A stretch of DNA of 64,000 nucleotides. It comes from Chlamydomonas sphaeroides (taxonomy: Eukaryota > Chlorophyta > Chlorophyceae > Chlamydomonadales > Chlamydomonadaceae). Positions 11,801 to 21,900 of the stretch are shown here, one piece after another; position 1 is the stretch's first letter; the number at the start of each line of letters is the position of its first letter. Both the position numbers and the translations under genes were made by a program. Where the stretch lies: contig BDDC01000127.1 in the NCBI GenBank assembly GCA_001662425.1, positions 8,208 to 72,207 on the forward strand. Direction: 5' to 3'. The notes below the pieces were generated by a model. It searched no databases. It was not told the DNA's origin and worked only from the letters and a program-made list of their open reading frames with translations.

Positions 11801-13369
11801 GCCCAGCGCCAGCTCGTGCGGCAGGCCAGGTCCGCGGTTATGCGTCACGGCAGCGAGCCGAGGGCGACAGCGCCTGGGGACCCATCACCCCGGCCACCAT
11901 CCCGGCCGCCCGGGGAGGGGATGTACCAGGGGTATAGCGCCCTCGGAGAGGGGATGTACCAGGGGTAAAAGGCCTCGGGGAGGGAGGGCGGCCTCACCGC
12001 TGGCCGCGCAGGGTCCGCACGTCCTCGGCGTGGGGCGCCGGCGTGCCGCAGCCCGACGAGGTCGTGTGCTGCCACGTCAGCTGGGCCTGAGGGCAGTGGG
12101 TGGCAGGAGGTGGGGCGATGTGGCACGTCCGGTTGAGCACGGGTTAGGCAGCGGGTGAGATGTCAAGGTGTGGCCCGCCGCGCCGCCCTCGCAGTACAAG
12201 CCAGGGGCCCAACCCAGCGTAACGGCTGCACATAGCCGCAGCCCGCACAGCAGTGCCGTACTGCAGCTGCAACGGTGCTCGCACAGTTACTCCCGCCACT
12301 TGGCCGCCCTCGCAGCACGAGCCAGGGACCCCGCATCATCCCTCCACCGCACCCCCCGAGCCGGTACCACGCCCCATCGACGTCGCACGTGGGCGCCACG
12401 AGACGGACCAGGCACCGTCCCCTCCCACTCCTCGGCCCTGCTGCCATTGCCTCCTTCCTTGCCGACCAGACCCCCCGGGTCCAGCCCTGCCCGGCCGCCC
12501 ACCTGGGCGGTGTCGGTGTCCAGGAAGCGCACGTCGCGCACTTTGCCGCTGGGCTCGCGCTTGGGGCCCGAGGGCACGGGATGCAGCAGCGAGGGGTTGG
12601 GGCTGAAGGCGGGGTCGCGCACGTGCTGCCGCGCCAGCTCCGCGTCCGCGTACAGCTCCTCATCGGAGCCGCCCAGCTGCGCCTCCCACACCACCTGGCG
12701 GGTGGAGGGTGCGGAGCGGGGGAGTAGGGAGCTAGGCTTGCACGGCGTTCGGGCCCGCAACCGACAGCGGAGGCAGGGGGCGAGTGCGGGGTGGGGAGCT
12801 GGTCGGTTGGACCCAGGCCTGGTCCCCCAGGTGGCTTCCCAGTTGCCGCGGCACGGGTACGGGAACCGGAGGAGGGTGTGGAGAGTGCGGGGTGGGGAGC
12901 TGGCAGCGGCTAGAGCGCCGAGGGCCCTAGCGCACGCGGAGGCGGCGGGAGGCGTCCGAGGCTCGGGCGCCTGTGCGCTTTTATGAGCAAAGAAGCTCCC
13001 TGGCGCGCATGGGAGGATGTGGACCTCCGTCTGCGGAGCGCGGCGCACGGTGCTGCGGTTGCGCCTGTAACTTGCCTGCTTGGTGCGCCAGTCCCACACC
13101 GATACGAAGTCACTTTTCGTGGCGGTGACAACCCAGGGCAGGACCGGGTGGAACTCGACCTGCCGGACCTGAGGGGCCGGGAAGTGGAGTCCACGCGTCC
13201 CGAGGCGTAAGTAGAGCCCGGTTTTGAACGCGAGAACACGGGTGGATGGTGCCAAGGGAAGCGGGACCGGCGCACCGTACCAAAAATATAAAGTTCAACA
13301 GCAGCAATACAATCATGCAACAGAACGTGCCTTGTCGCCGGCAGGCTGGAAGAGCTTAAGCGACAGCAT
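2817..13369 (-). CDS. TWD40-2: TWD40-2/TTRAY-type WD40 + alpha-solenoid subunit of the TSET (TPLATE) adaptor complex
   Basis: Exons on the minus strand: 13331-13369, 13076-13168, 12503-12694, 11998-12080, 11180-11486, 10817-10918, 10402-10582, 10158-10201, 9792-9975, 9281-9438, 8920-9048, 8733-8777, 8429-8556, 8062-8161, 7522-7731, 7182-7258, 6777-6917, 6342-6530, 5746-5929, 5399-5462, 5106-5188, 4661-4777, 4244-4397, 3838-4010, 3455-3565, 3115-3282, 2817-2948. They total 3588 bp, and all junction phases agree, giving 1195 aa. The N-terminus MLSLKLFQPAGDK / VRQVEFHPVLPWVVTATKSD / FVSVWDW parallels what I recall of Arabidopsis TWD40-2 (MLRLRAFRP..DK, HPWLVTADASDHVSVWNW). So do VYWLAVHPCQPGIVAAATN, the AAAAAAEAAAVARAASASVR stretch, GPLALLGPRDGCLWMV and LSLAQPGLRCCGLAA. 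The N-terminal half is WD40 beta-propeller. The last third (from about 5460 down) is helical. TSET acts in clathrin-linked endocytosis at the plasma membrane. The C-terminus is shorter than I recall for the plant protein (about 1.37 kaa) and lacks its acidic low-complexity tail. Introns 1 and 2 begin with GC. The alternative, a COPI alpha/beta'-like protein, fits the motifs less well. Confidence 0.85.
5266..5291 (+). repeat. (CAGG)n microsatellite in an intron
   Basis: About six perfect tandem GGCA/CAGG units lie in the intron between the TWD40-2 exons 5106-5188 and 5399-5462. The repeat contributes nothing to coding. Confidence 0.85.
7951..7989 (-). repeat. Decayed copy of the edge of TWD40-2 exon 8062-8161
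   Basis: This 39-bp intronic segment matches 8061-8099 with about four mismatches (shared core GCGCCGCCATGGTGTCCT). The original encodes part of EEDTMAAPAMPQ and the copy would read EQDTMAAPGMPQ. It is followed by an AT-rich stretch (7990-8035) unlike the surrounding sequence, so it looks like a local duplication with inserted filler. The copy lies wholly within the intron 7732-8061. Confidence 0.7.
8301..8372 (+). repeat. Three 24-bp tandem repeats in an intron
   Basis: Three consecutive 24-bp units begin CTAG and share the core AGGGCTCTGCGCTGCCC. They differ at one or two positions and are followed by a C homopolymer. They sit in the TWD40-2 intron 8162-8428. Confidence 0.85.
9439..9791 (-). 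repeat. Intron with (GCN)n/GCGGCA trinucleotide tracts
   Basis: The TWD40-2 intron between 9281-9438 and 9792-9975 contains long GGC/GCA/GCG trinucleotide runs (about 9672-9785). They look like poly-Ala or poly-Pro coding in several frames. Splicing across it is phase-consistent (GAG G | GC TCC AAG) and restores the conserved VPE-G-SKRAPKVYW junction, so I treat the repeat as intronic. A coding exon could only be excluded with a transcript. Confidence 0.65.
11679..11702 (-). repeat. Intronic copy of the edge of TWD40-2 exon 11180-11486
   Basis: A run of about 22 identical bases (CCTTGGCCTCGCAGGCCAGC core) repeats the LLACEAK-coding edge of the neighbouring exon at about 11458-11480. It lies about 200 bp away, inside the intron 11487-11997. 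Like 7951-7989, it is a decayed exon-edge duplication. Confidence 0.65.
11915..11967 (+). repeat. Direct repeat of 20 bp in an intron
   Basis: GAGGGGATGTACCAGGGGTA occurs at 11915-11934 and again at 11948-11967, 33 bp apart, in the TWD40-2 intron 11487-11997. Both copies are exact. Confidence 0.85.
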
Positions 13370-14287
13370 TGGGCTCCAGCTCCGCTACGATCGCTAGCTT
13401 CGCTGCAGTCACGACCCGATGTTCCGCAGCAGCAACAACCTTCAGCTCATGATGCAAAAGCACTCTGAGATAAGCTGTGTGGGACTCGAGGTAAACAACA
13501 GTCTCGCTTGCTGTCGCATGCACTATGCAGCAAAACAGTGGGCAAATCGTTTTCAGCCGTCGAAATGTCCACGGCTCTCAGGTTGACGGCAAAGCAACCT
13601 ATTACACGCACACACGACACCCTCCTGCCTCCCCCCCCTCTCCCCGCCCTTCCCACGCAGGTGCCACAGTTGGCCTTGGGTTGCACATCCCCACGGCAGG
13701 CTGCCATATGCATCCAGCTTTGAATGCAACAGCTTGGCATGACCCGCGCACTTGCAGTCCGTTGTGCCGAGGCATCGTGGTCGCGCGGGCAGAGGCGGGC
13801 CAGGAGGTGGGCGGGTGGCGCTTGGGAGCTTGAATCTGCTTGTTTGGGCACGCCATTGAGGGGGACGCTGGAGCGAAGGCGCACGTGTGGGTGCGAGCGA
13901 GGGCGTATATGCGGGCGCGCAGGCAAAGGCGCGCAAGCGTCAAGTAGCAGGGCGGCCGCGCGCGTGCAGCAGGGGCCGGGGGGCAGCGGCCGGGACGGCA
14001 GCATGGGCCGCAGGAGGGCCACGGCAGGGGCAAGCAGGGGCTGGCGCTGACCACCACAGTCACGCGGTAGCCTCGGAGAGCTGGTTACGGACGGTACCCT
14101 TAGGCCCTGTGCCTCAGATGGCCTCTAGTAAGTATCGAAAGTAGTCGCGAGGGCCAGAGCGTGGGCCGAGCACAGTGAAAATGTCAAACTCGGGCGCCGA
14201 AGCGACCACGAGCACTGGCCCGAGCCCTGTTGCCGTATGGATCCCAGTCGCAGCACTTCCTGGCGGAAGCGAGGGCGTTGAGAGAGC
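13370..14287. other. Upstream (promoter/5' UTR) region of TWD40-2
   Basis: This sequence precedes the TWD40-2 ATG (13369 on the minus strand). It contains a pyrimidine-rich stretch near 13622-13645 but no recognisable TATA box, gene or RNA. Frames that are open here have no family signature. Confidence 0.4.
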
Positions 14288-14605
14288 ACAGGGTGGGCAG
14301 CTGGCAGCGGCTAGCGGGCTCGGGACCCGAGCGCGCGCCGGGGAGGGCCCGAGACGTCCGAGGCTAGGGCGCCAGTGGGCCTCCACCTCATGAAGCAGCT
14401 CCCTGGCGAGCATGGGGAGATGTGCACGCAAATGGAGCTTGGTGCACGGTGCTGCGGTTGCGCCTGTGGCTTGCCTGCTTCGTGCGCCAGTCCCACATGA
14501 TACCAAATCACTCCTGGCGGCTGTGACGACCCAGGGCAAGACAGGGTAAAATCAGACCTGCCGGACCTGATGGGCCGGCGAGAGGAGTCGAAGCGACGCG
14601 GCTGA
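14288..14605 (-). pseudogene. Broken tandem copy of TWD40-2 exon 2 and flanking intron
   Basis: This segment is clearly homologous to 12890-13215, in the same orientation and about 1.4 kb away. Shared parts include the intron block around GCTGGCAGCGGCTAG, the exon sequence LPWVVTA.. and the acceptor-side GTCCGGCAGGT. In the copy the reading frame is disrupted just before the VWDW tryptophans (SDLVSCGTGARSRQ instead of SDFVSVWDWRTKQ). I find no copy of exon 1 (MLSLKLF) upstream. It is a partial, non-functional duplication. Confidence 0.75.
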
Positions 14606-15657
14606 CCCACGGCTTTTCACTTCAGAATCAGCGTGGAAGCCCATGCCCCCGGAGCCGGTGAAGTGTCGCGAGGTGAGCGGTGCCGGTAGGTGCTGTTGAT
14701 GAGTGCCAATGCGCGTGTTGGCGCGCATGTGCCACAACTGCTGCGCTGCGGCGGAGTGTGCGGTGGCGGGGTAAATGCTGAGTGTGTGTCCGGCTGTGGG
14801 GTATTGCACCAGACCCGCTAGCATGGGTTGATAGCCCGTACAAGTGACTGGGCCAACGCGGGAGCCGAATCGGGCTGCGTTGCATAGGGGTAGGCGTGAA
14901 GATTGCGGTGAACGCGTTCAGGTGGGGAGGAAGGGCTGCGGTAACACCGGGTTTCCGTATGGCGAACATGGTGCGCAGCAGCGACGGCTGGAAGGGCTGC
15001 GGTCCGGGGCGACGTCCGGGGCTGCTGGCAAGCGAACCATGCATGGGCGTGGGACCGACCTGGTACCGTTTGGCCGGGTGACATTGTTGGAGGGTGTGGA
15101 TGGCTGACGTGAGCAGCCTGGCCTCCCGCTAGCACAGGCGCGCGACTGTTGCGATAACTGCGCGAGGCGCGGGATGCCAGCCGTCTTTGCACGCAAGCGT
15201 GCCCCGGCCATGTCCGGGTAAATGCGTGGGGCGGGAGCGCGAGTGAACCGTGTCTCACTCATTTGACGGCCTTGCACGAAAGGTCCAGGGTCGCGTCCCA
15301 GATAAGCTCTGACACGTATGGCGCTAAGGTCGGGGACCGGTCGGTAGCCCCTGCGCAGACGCTGGACGATTGAGGGTGCGCCCGGCCCTCACCCATTCGA
15401 TGCGGCTCCCGCGCGCCCCCTAGCTGCCCCCGCGGTGGTCCCCTCTTCCCTCTTACCTTCCCATCGCCGCGTGCCGCCTCATCATTGATGCACTATCCTA
15501 TGGACTGGTCGCTTGCGTCAATACAGATATCTAGCCGTGTTGGGGGGGAGCCTAGACCAGTGCGCTACACCGACGACGCTTGCGCTCCGTCTGGAAGCTC
15601 TGGACCGCTGTATATTGTGACACGCCACGGCTACGCAGGTGGCACACCCGGCCCTTT
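14606..15657. other. Intergenic, no gene recognised
   Basis: About 1 kb between the broken exon copy and the retroelement region. I see no conserved coding motif, RNA gene or notable repeat. Confidence 0.4.
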
Positions 15658-15708
15658 CCATCCGATTGCGTTGCGCGGCCGGACATAGTGTTGCACCACA
15701 ACGTGTCC
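15658..15708 (+). repeat. 51-bp direct repeat, copy 1
   Basis: This 51-bp sequence starts CCATCCGATTGCG and ends CACAACGTGTCC. It is identical base for base to 17421-17471. It lies about 300 bp upstream of the retroelement open frame. Confidence 0.9.
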
Positions 15709-16624
15709 ACAAACACTCGCTCCTTCGGATAACCTGGCAGGACAGCCATGAACCCGATGACCAGCTCCAGATTTACGACAATTGGGCCGACCTCAAAGCC
15801 AAGTAAGGCCCTCGCCCGCCGGGACAGCTCTCGCGCCCTTCCGCCCGCCTCCGCACCCCGCTCCGCCCCGCCCAAGGACACACACCTTACGGACACAGAG
15901 CGGCAAGGTATCTGGCCCGCCCCTCAACTCGCTGCACATGCGCAGCGCCGGCGCACCGCACGAGCAGTAACGATCCTCACCCACGCAGCCAACCCGGACG
16001 CGGATGTCTGCCCCAGCAGCTCCCACCATGTGCAAAGGAGTCCTCGCCCCAGGGGCCGCAGGCGCTGCCCGCATCTCCACCGGGTTCGTGTACGACTCCA
16101 CCGGCCACTGCATCGGCGGCATGCCCACCGACACTCTTCGTCACCTGTATGCAAGATACATGCACGCCCGAGCGCAAGACCCCGAGGGGCACGCTGCCCT
16201 GGCCGCGCCCGGTGGCTTCACCGAGGACGTCTTCCGGCTGGTCCAGCGGTATCAATCCAACCGCCCCAGACCCGCTAACACGCCTGGCGCACCCCCAGGG
16301 GTCTCCTACACCTCATATTCGACACACTCGGCACCCCCGACCCCACAGAGCGGTTCGCCTCGCCGCTCAACGTGTCGCCCAGAACGCGCATCTACTATAC
16401 AGCAGACCCCGCGGATGCTGTGTTCGGAGCCAACTACGACGCGTATCAGTACCCCTTCCACGGCGCCTCGGTGGCCAATCCCGAACCCCACCCGTCCCAA
16501 GTGGTGCGCGCAATCCGTTGGGCACTGTGCTCCGTGGACGGCAACCGAGCCGACTGCACCTGCACCGCCACGGTGCTGGCCGTCCCGCACAACCCAGACG
16601 GACCCCACACCATCTACTACGCGC

Positions 16625-16998
16625 NNNNNNNNNNNNNNNNNNNNNNNNNNNNNNNNNNNNNNNNNNNNNNNNNNNNNNNNNNNNNNNNNNNNNNNNNNNN
16701 NNNNNNNNNNNNNNNNNNNNNNNNNNNNNNNNNNNNNNNNNNNNNNNNNNNNNNNNNNNNNNNNNNNNNNNNNNNNNNNNNNNNNNNNNNNNNNNNNNNN
16801 NNNNNNNNNNNNNNNNNNNNNNNNNNNNNNNNNNNNNNNNNNNNNNNNNNNNNNNNNNNNNNNNNNNNNNNNNNNNNNNNNNNNNNNNNNNNNNNNNNNN
16901 NNNNNNNNNNNNNNNNNNNNNNNNNNNNNNNNNNNNNNNNNNNNNNNNNNNNNNNNNNNNNNNNNNNNNNNNNNNNNNNNNNNNNNNNNNNNNNNNNN
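16625..16998. other. Assembly gap (374 N)
   Basis: A run of N inside the retroelement remnant, so the middle of its coding region cannot be assessed. Confidence 1.
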
Positions 16999-17420
16999 CC
17001 ACCGGCTCGCCCGCCTCTACCCCGACCGGTCCCCTGCCGGGGCAGCGAAGCACCCAGACCCCTCCCGCTACAAGAAGGGCCTAGACCTCATCCTGGTTAC
17101 CAACACAGCTGGCAGGGACGAGCACCGCACCAAGCTCACCCAGGCAGTGCGCCACGCACTGGGCCAGCATTCCGACGAACAACCTGACACCTCCCCCGCC
17201 ACACGCCGGGAGGTGTGGACCACCGCCAGACACACGAAAACGGCGGAGAAGAGGATGCACCGCCTCCTGCAGTCCCCTCCCCCCGCCCCACGCACCTCCC
17301 ACTCCAGCGGGCCGCTGCCGCTCACTCCTCCCCTCGCCGAGGCGCTCCCGCAGCCCGGGCAACTCGCGTACGACCCTGAGCAAGGGGTTCACACCGACGG
17401 CTCCGTCAAACAATCCACTA

Positions 17421-17471
17421 CCATCCGATTGCGTTGCGCGGCCGGACATAGTGTTGCACCACAACGTGTCC
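17421..17471 (+). repeat. 51-bp direct repeat, copy 2
   Basis: Identical to 15658-15708. It lies directly after the TDGS RNase H-like motif of the retroelement remnant and interrupts that reading frame. It may be a relic of a small insertion, of element termini or of recombination. Confidence 0.9.
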
Positions 17472-17665
17472 TCGGCACAGCACGGTCCGGAGGGACAGCC
17501 GACCATCGGGCGTCGCACTCTTTGAGGACACCTCCATCCTCATGGCTATGCCAGTGCACCTGGGGCGCATCCCCGTTGCCAGGAAACCGGTCAGCCACGC
17601 ACAGAGCTCCCGGATTGCTCTCATGCCACCTCGAGCATCACCTTGTCCGCACACTCGGCACCTGA

Positions 17666-18806
17666 TTTGCCGTAACTGCAGCCCGGGTGGGAATCCCCTT
17701 CAAGCTGAGAGCAGAGCCCAGAGCGTTACCCCGAACCCACCCGCCCCCAACATATCTGATCACCACCATATGCATTCTGTGAGCAGTGGGCGCAGGGCCT
17801 TGGGCACCGAATCTAGCTATGGGGTATGGGGAGGCTGCCTATCGGTTTGTACCTGCCTGCACCGGCCTGCACGGCAGGGCGCGGCCAGGTGCGGCAGCCC
17901 AGGCCCACCCCACCCCCGACCCGGACCGCAAGCGTGCGATGCCGGGGTAAGGCAACACCGCCCTACCGCTGCCATTGCACTCTCTGACTGCTGCAGCGCC
18001 CACGACGCGCGTTTAAGAAGAGGGGCCAGCAGGGGGCCGAGGCTAAGAGCGTGCGTCAGCTGGCACATGCGAGGCAGGCACGGACGCGCAGGCAGCGCTT
18101 ACACGTTTGTTTGGCACGCGTTTCACGCCAGGCTGGCTGGTTGCATCTGCCATGTAGCGCCAGCACCGAAAGGCGTGCAGCAGGTTCTGAACAGCTTCAA
18201 CAATTCCATTTCAGCAATTGCAGAACGTTATCACATTGTCGCTATTGTTGCATAAGCTTATCTTTCCGCAACATGTAGGTGGCAGCTAACGTGTGGAGAG
18301 CTCGCTGGCGTAAGAACGCCGGTTTCAGGCCGAAACTGCTTGACGACAGCAGGAGTCGGCCGTCACCGCAGCTGGAACTGAAGTAAGAAGAAGAAACTGC
18401 AAAGGTAGTACGTAGTACTCTATCGAGGAAGCTCTGGAAGCTCAAACGAACAAGTTGTGGGGGCAGTGCGACACAACACAATACATATGTTGCACGGACG
18501 TATGTTATTATTGAGCAGCCTGGGCGCGTGTGCGACGGTGCGGAACTGCTCCCCCCGCAAAGCGTTCCCTACCTCCGTGCAATTGCACTTACGAAGGCTC
18601 GGTCCTTGTACGAGGGCGTGCACCTCGACATACTGCATACAGATGCTGTCGCGTAGTGCACGCAAGTCGCATGACACAGCACACAAAGCTTCAATCCACC
18701 TGCTAAGCATGTCTGCCTTGTGACTGTAAACCCATGCGACAGCTTCAACAACGCTCTGCAAGCGTGTCGTTTTAGTGACTCCTCGCGCACGTTGCGCGGC
18801 GGCGTA
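17666..18806. other. Upstream region of the giant matrix-protein gene
   Basis: About 1.1 kb between the retroelement remnant and the ATG at 18807. It presumably contains promoter and 5' UTR. No gene, RNA or confident promoter element was recognised. Base composition is lower in GC from about 18180 to 18780 than in the flanking coding DNA. Confidence 0.4.
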
Positions 18807-18900
18807 ATGGCGCCAACATGGAGCGGTGGTCGCGGAAGCTTCCTCCTGCTTCTCGTGGTATTTACTTGCATTGCTCATTCCACATTGGCTCAGTTTACAG
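18807..18900 (+). other. Exon 1: signal peptide
   Basis: Encodes 31 residues plus one base. A short polar N-terminus (PTWSGGRG) is followed by a hydrophobic core (SFLLLLVVFTCIA) and a small-residue region (HSTLAQ). The donor is ACAG|GTATGC. This is a classical secretory signal and fixes the gene's 5' end. The 585-bp intron that follows (18901-19485) holds nothing recognisable. Confidence 0.75.
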
Positions 18901-21900
18901 GTATGCCCTTTCGCCGCACATACGTGGCGGTCGCACCTTGCTGGTCTGTCGCCCCTCTGCTGGCCCTCGCGGCGAGGGTGAAGGTATCAGCTCGTACGGT
19001 ATAGATACCGAGATCAGCCTCTCCTTGTGGTGGGGGGAGTACAAGCCCGAATCCGGACGCTGCTTGGTGCTACCTGCTGCGAACTCGCGGTCGACATGAA
19101 TGATGAGGCAGGGTTACACCGCCCCTCCAAAACGATTGCACGGTTTCCAGTGGGGCGTCCGGCTTGCGACTGGAGAATGGGCGTGGCACCAGACCACCAA
19201 ACCAGGGAGGCGTGGTGACGTGCCAGCCACTCGCCCCCGCCCGCCCCGACCTGCTGCCTCCGCCGCCTCGAACGACCTGACCGCAGCCTCCCTCGAGAAC
19301 CTGGCCGCCAGTGCAGCAGTCTCGCCGACGGAGGGTCGCCTGGTGCTGACAACCACGGGCACGGGGGTGCGATCCTCTGTGTGCAGGTGTGACTAGCTTG
19401 CGGGACTGCTGCTTGAGTTGCAGCTGTTGACGACGACGAGACGCACAGCCCGCTTTCAGCTCCCACGCACGGGTGGTGCTGACAGGCGCTTTAGTGCCGT
19501 TGGCAGACATATTTGCGTCATGGGACGACACCGTAACCCTACTCCCCCTGCGGCCTCACGAGCCTGACCGCCTCCATTCCCCCAACACATACAGCGAGGG
19601 TTTTAGTGTGGAGGACGCGATTGTGGCCTGCCGCCAGGTAGGCCGCTGCGCAGCCCTGTGCCCGAGCGCTGCATGTTGCCCCAAGCTTGTGTGTACCCCA
19701 TGCGTGTGCGCTGTGTGCGCCTGCAGCTGGGCCTGCCTACCCGCAACGTGGCCGTCGTGGAGAGGTGCGACAGCTATCTGCAGGCACGCGAGTGTGGCCC
19801 GCTTGCAGCAATGCCCACAGCGCACTCTCGTCTTCGCAGCGCCTGCATGCATGAGTGCAGCTCCTTGCCAGCGGCCTGCCTGCTGCCCGACACGTGTGCC
19901 CTCGCCGTGTGTGCATGCCAGGGCGTGGCGAGCCTACCTGCGGGGCCCCTGGTCGGGTGAGGGGCTGCCATGCCAAGTTTCGACCCCCGCCTGCCAACCG
20001 TTTATGTCAGCTCCCCTCTGTCAACCCACACACAGTGCCAATCTTGCTGCACACCGCACGCGTGCCGCACACCCACACGGTGCATCACATACAGGTCGCC
20101 GTACACCGCACGTCGCCACACAGCCACGCTGCCATACCACCGTGCCGCCATGCCACCACGCCACCTGCAGCCTGCCGCCTGCCGTGCCGCCCGTTGCCTG
20201 ATGCCGGTTGTTTGACACGTGGCTCCCGCACGTGTTCCTGTTTGGCCATGCAACTTGCCACACAGACCTGTTCTGCCATCCGTCCATGCCACACCACTCT
20301 GTGCATACATGCCGCCGTTGCGCCCCACAGCGTCAAGGAGCCCCGCCGTCGTGGACCCCACCTGGCTGAACGACGACATCCCCATTGGCTACACGCGCTT
20401 CAACTGCACCGGCAGTGAGGCTTCCCTCGCCAGCGTGAGCCCATCAGACCCCTCGCATAGGCAGCACGCGTGCGCCACAAGTGTTGCCGTTTATACAGTT
20501 TGCAAACGACGAAGTAAGAGAGCCCTCCATTCTGCACCCGCAGTGCAACTACTCAACGGACGTTGCTTCTTGCTCCAAGACCGACTCCATCGGAGTTCGG
20601 TGCGTGACGACGACTTGGCGCACGCTCGCTCGCACCCATCCGGGGGCCACACCAGCCAGGCGGCGCGCTAGGAAATTCGCACTGCTGGTCGCGCACCGCA
20701 TGCTGCACCCACACGCTCGCACCCACACGCGCCTGCCCTCTCGCATCCCAACGAGCTTCTTACGCACGACCGAGCGACGTGTCATCAACCCAAGGCGTGA
20801 CGCACGCACGGGTCGTGCTTACTATATGTCACCTATTTAGAACACACACACGTCCATGCATGCTGCTTGTCATCGCATGCCTGGCGGGGCGCACCCCACC
20901 TAGCCTAACCCTGCACCCGCCGCCGCGCTAGCTGCGGGACCCCCCGCATCGCGCACGCAGCCACGCGCACGAGCGCCGGCAGGCGCGCTGCCAGGAGTGA
21001 GGATGGGAACACGATGGGCGCCCGCCAGCACGCGAGCCCTGGCCTACAAGGGAGGCAAAGGCCCAACGTGCCCCGCCCCGATGGGCCGGGCCCGCTGACC
21101 CCAAGCCTGCAGCAGACGGTGGGCTCTGGGGGTCACCGCACCCGCCGGGACGCGCCTGCCCACTCGCGCCCATGTGCATGTGCCGGCAGGTGCTTTGACG
21201 AGGAGTTTTCGTTGCGGTTGATGAACAACAACAACGTGGACATCACCGACTCAAGCAACTCTGGACGGGTGGAGATGTTCATCAGCGGACGGTACGATGT
21301 GTCTGGTTGACACGGTGTTCACATGTATACATACAGCGTATCCAGCTGCTCTGCTGAGAGGTTGCAAGCGGCCGCGATGGTTTCCGTTGACGCGTCCTAC
21401 CTGGGCGGGCACGGCTTAGACCTCTTAGACCACCTGAACCATCCAACGAGCACATGTATGACAGCGCACGTGCCTCACATCGAGCGCCTGCCGTGTGCTC
21501 TGGCCGCACACCAATTCCTGTGGCTGGCTCCACGCCTCCTGCCCATTTTATGCCGTACTGCCGTACGACCCACACCGACCCCGCAGCTGGAGCACGGTCT
21601 CCGAGCTGGGCTTTACCACCCGCGAGGCCCAGGTGGTGTGCCGCCAGCTGGGCAAGGAGACCGTTGGTGAGCCGTAGCGGGTGGGCAGCATAGCATCGCA
21701 GGGTCGCTCGTGCATCCGCCATGTGCCTAGCCTGATGCGTTTCGCCTGCTTGCTCTCATGTCGTCATGCGGAAGCATGGCCAGCGTGCCCGCTTACTTGC
21801 TTCTATACCAGCATTTGCGCCCACACATTCGCACGCACCTCGCGCCTCAGCGTCCCGCCCGCCCCTGCCGTGTCCGCTCCGTCCCGCCCCTGCCGTGTCC

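Larger units (their letters stand above)
15998..17665 (+). mobile_element. Decayed L1-like non-LTR retroelement fragment with PCIF1-like and RNase H-like pieces
   Basis: Coding remnants are split between frames. One piece near 16004-16270 reads STGFVYDSTGHCIGGMPTD and GGFTEDVFRLVQRY. After a frame change, 16340-16624 reads TERFASPLNVSPRTRIYYTA, FGANYDAYQYPFHGASVANP and VVRAIRWALCSVDGN. The ERFASPLN...FGA..DAY...G..ANP pattern is the PCIF1 (WW) methyltransferase-like domain that I recall from volvocine L1-type ORFs. An N gap (16625-16998) follows. Then come HRLARLYPDRS...YKKGLDLILV (about 17000-17100) and VHTDGSVKQ (about 17387-17413), the TDGS start of an RNase H domain. That domain breaks down immediately where the second 51-bp repeat begins. 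No reverse transcriptase catalytic motif is visible; it may lie in the gap or be deleted. Confidence 0.55.

Noticed and set aside
13110..13255. Start of TWD40-2 at the Met at 13255
   Set aside because: That frame runs through the intron acceptor region. The Met at 13369 gives MLSLKLFQPAGDK joined to VRQVEFHP, matching the recalled plant N-terminus.
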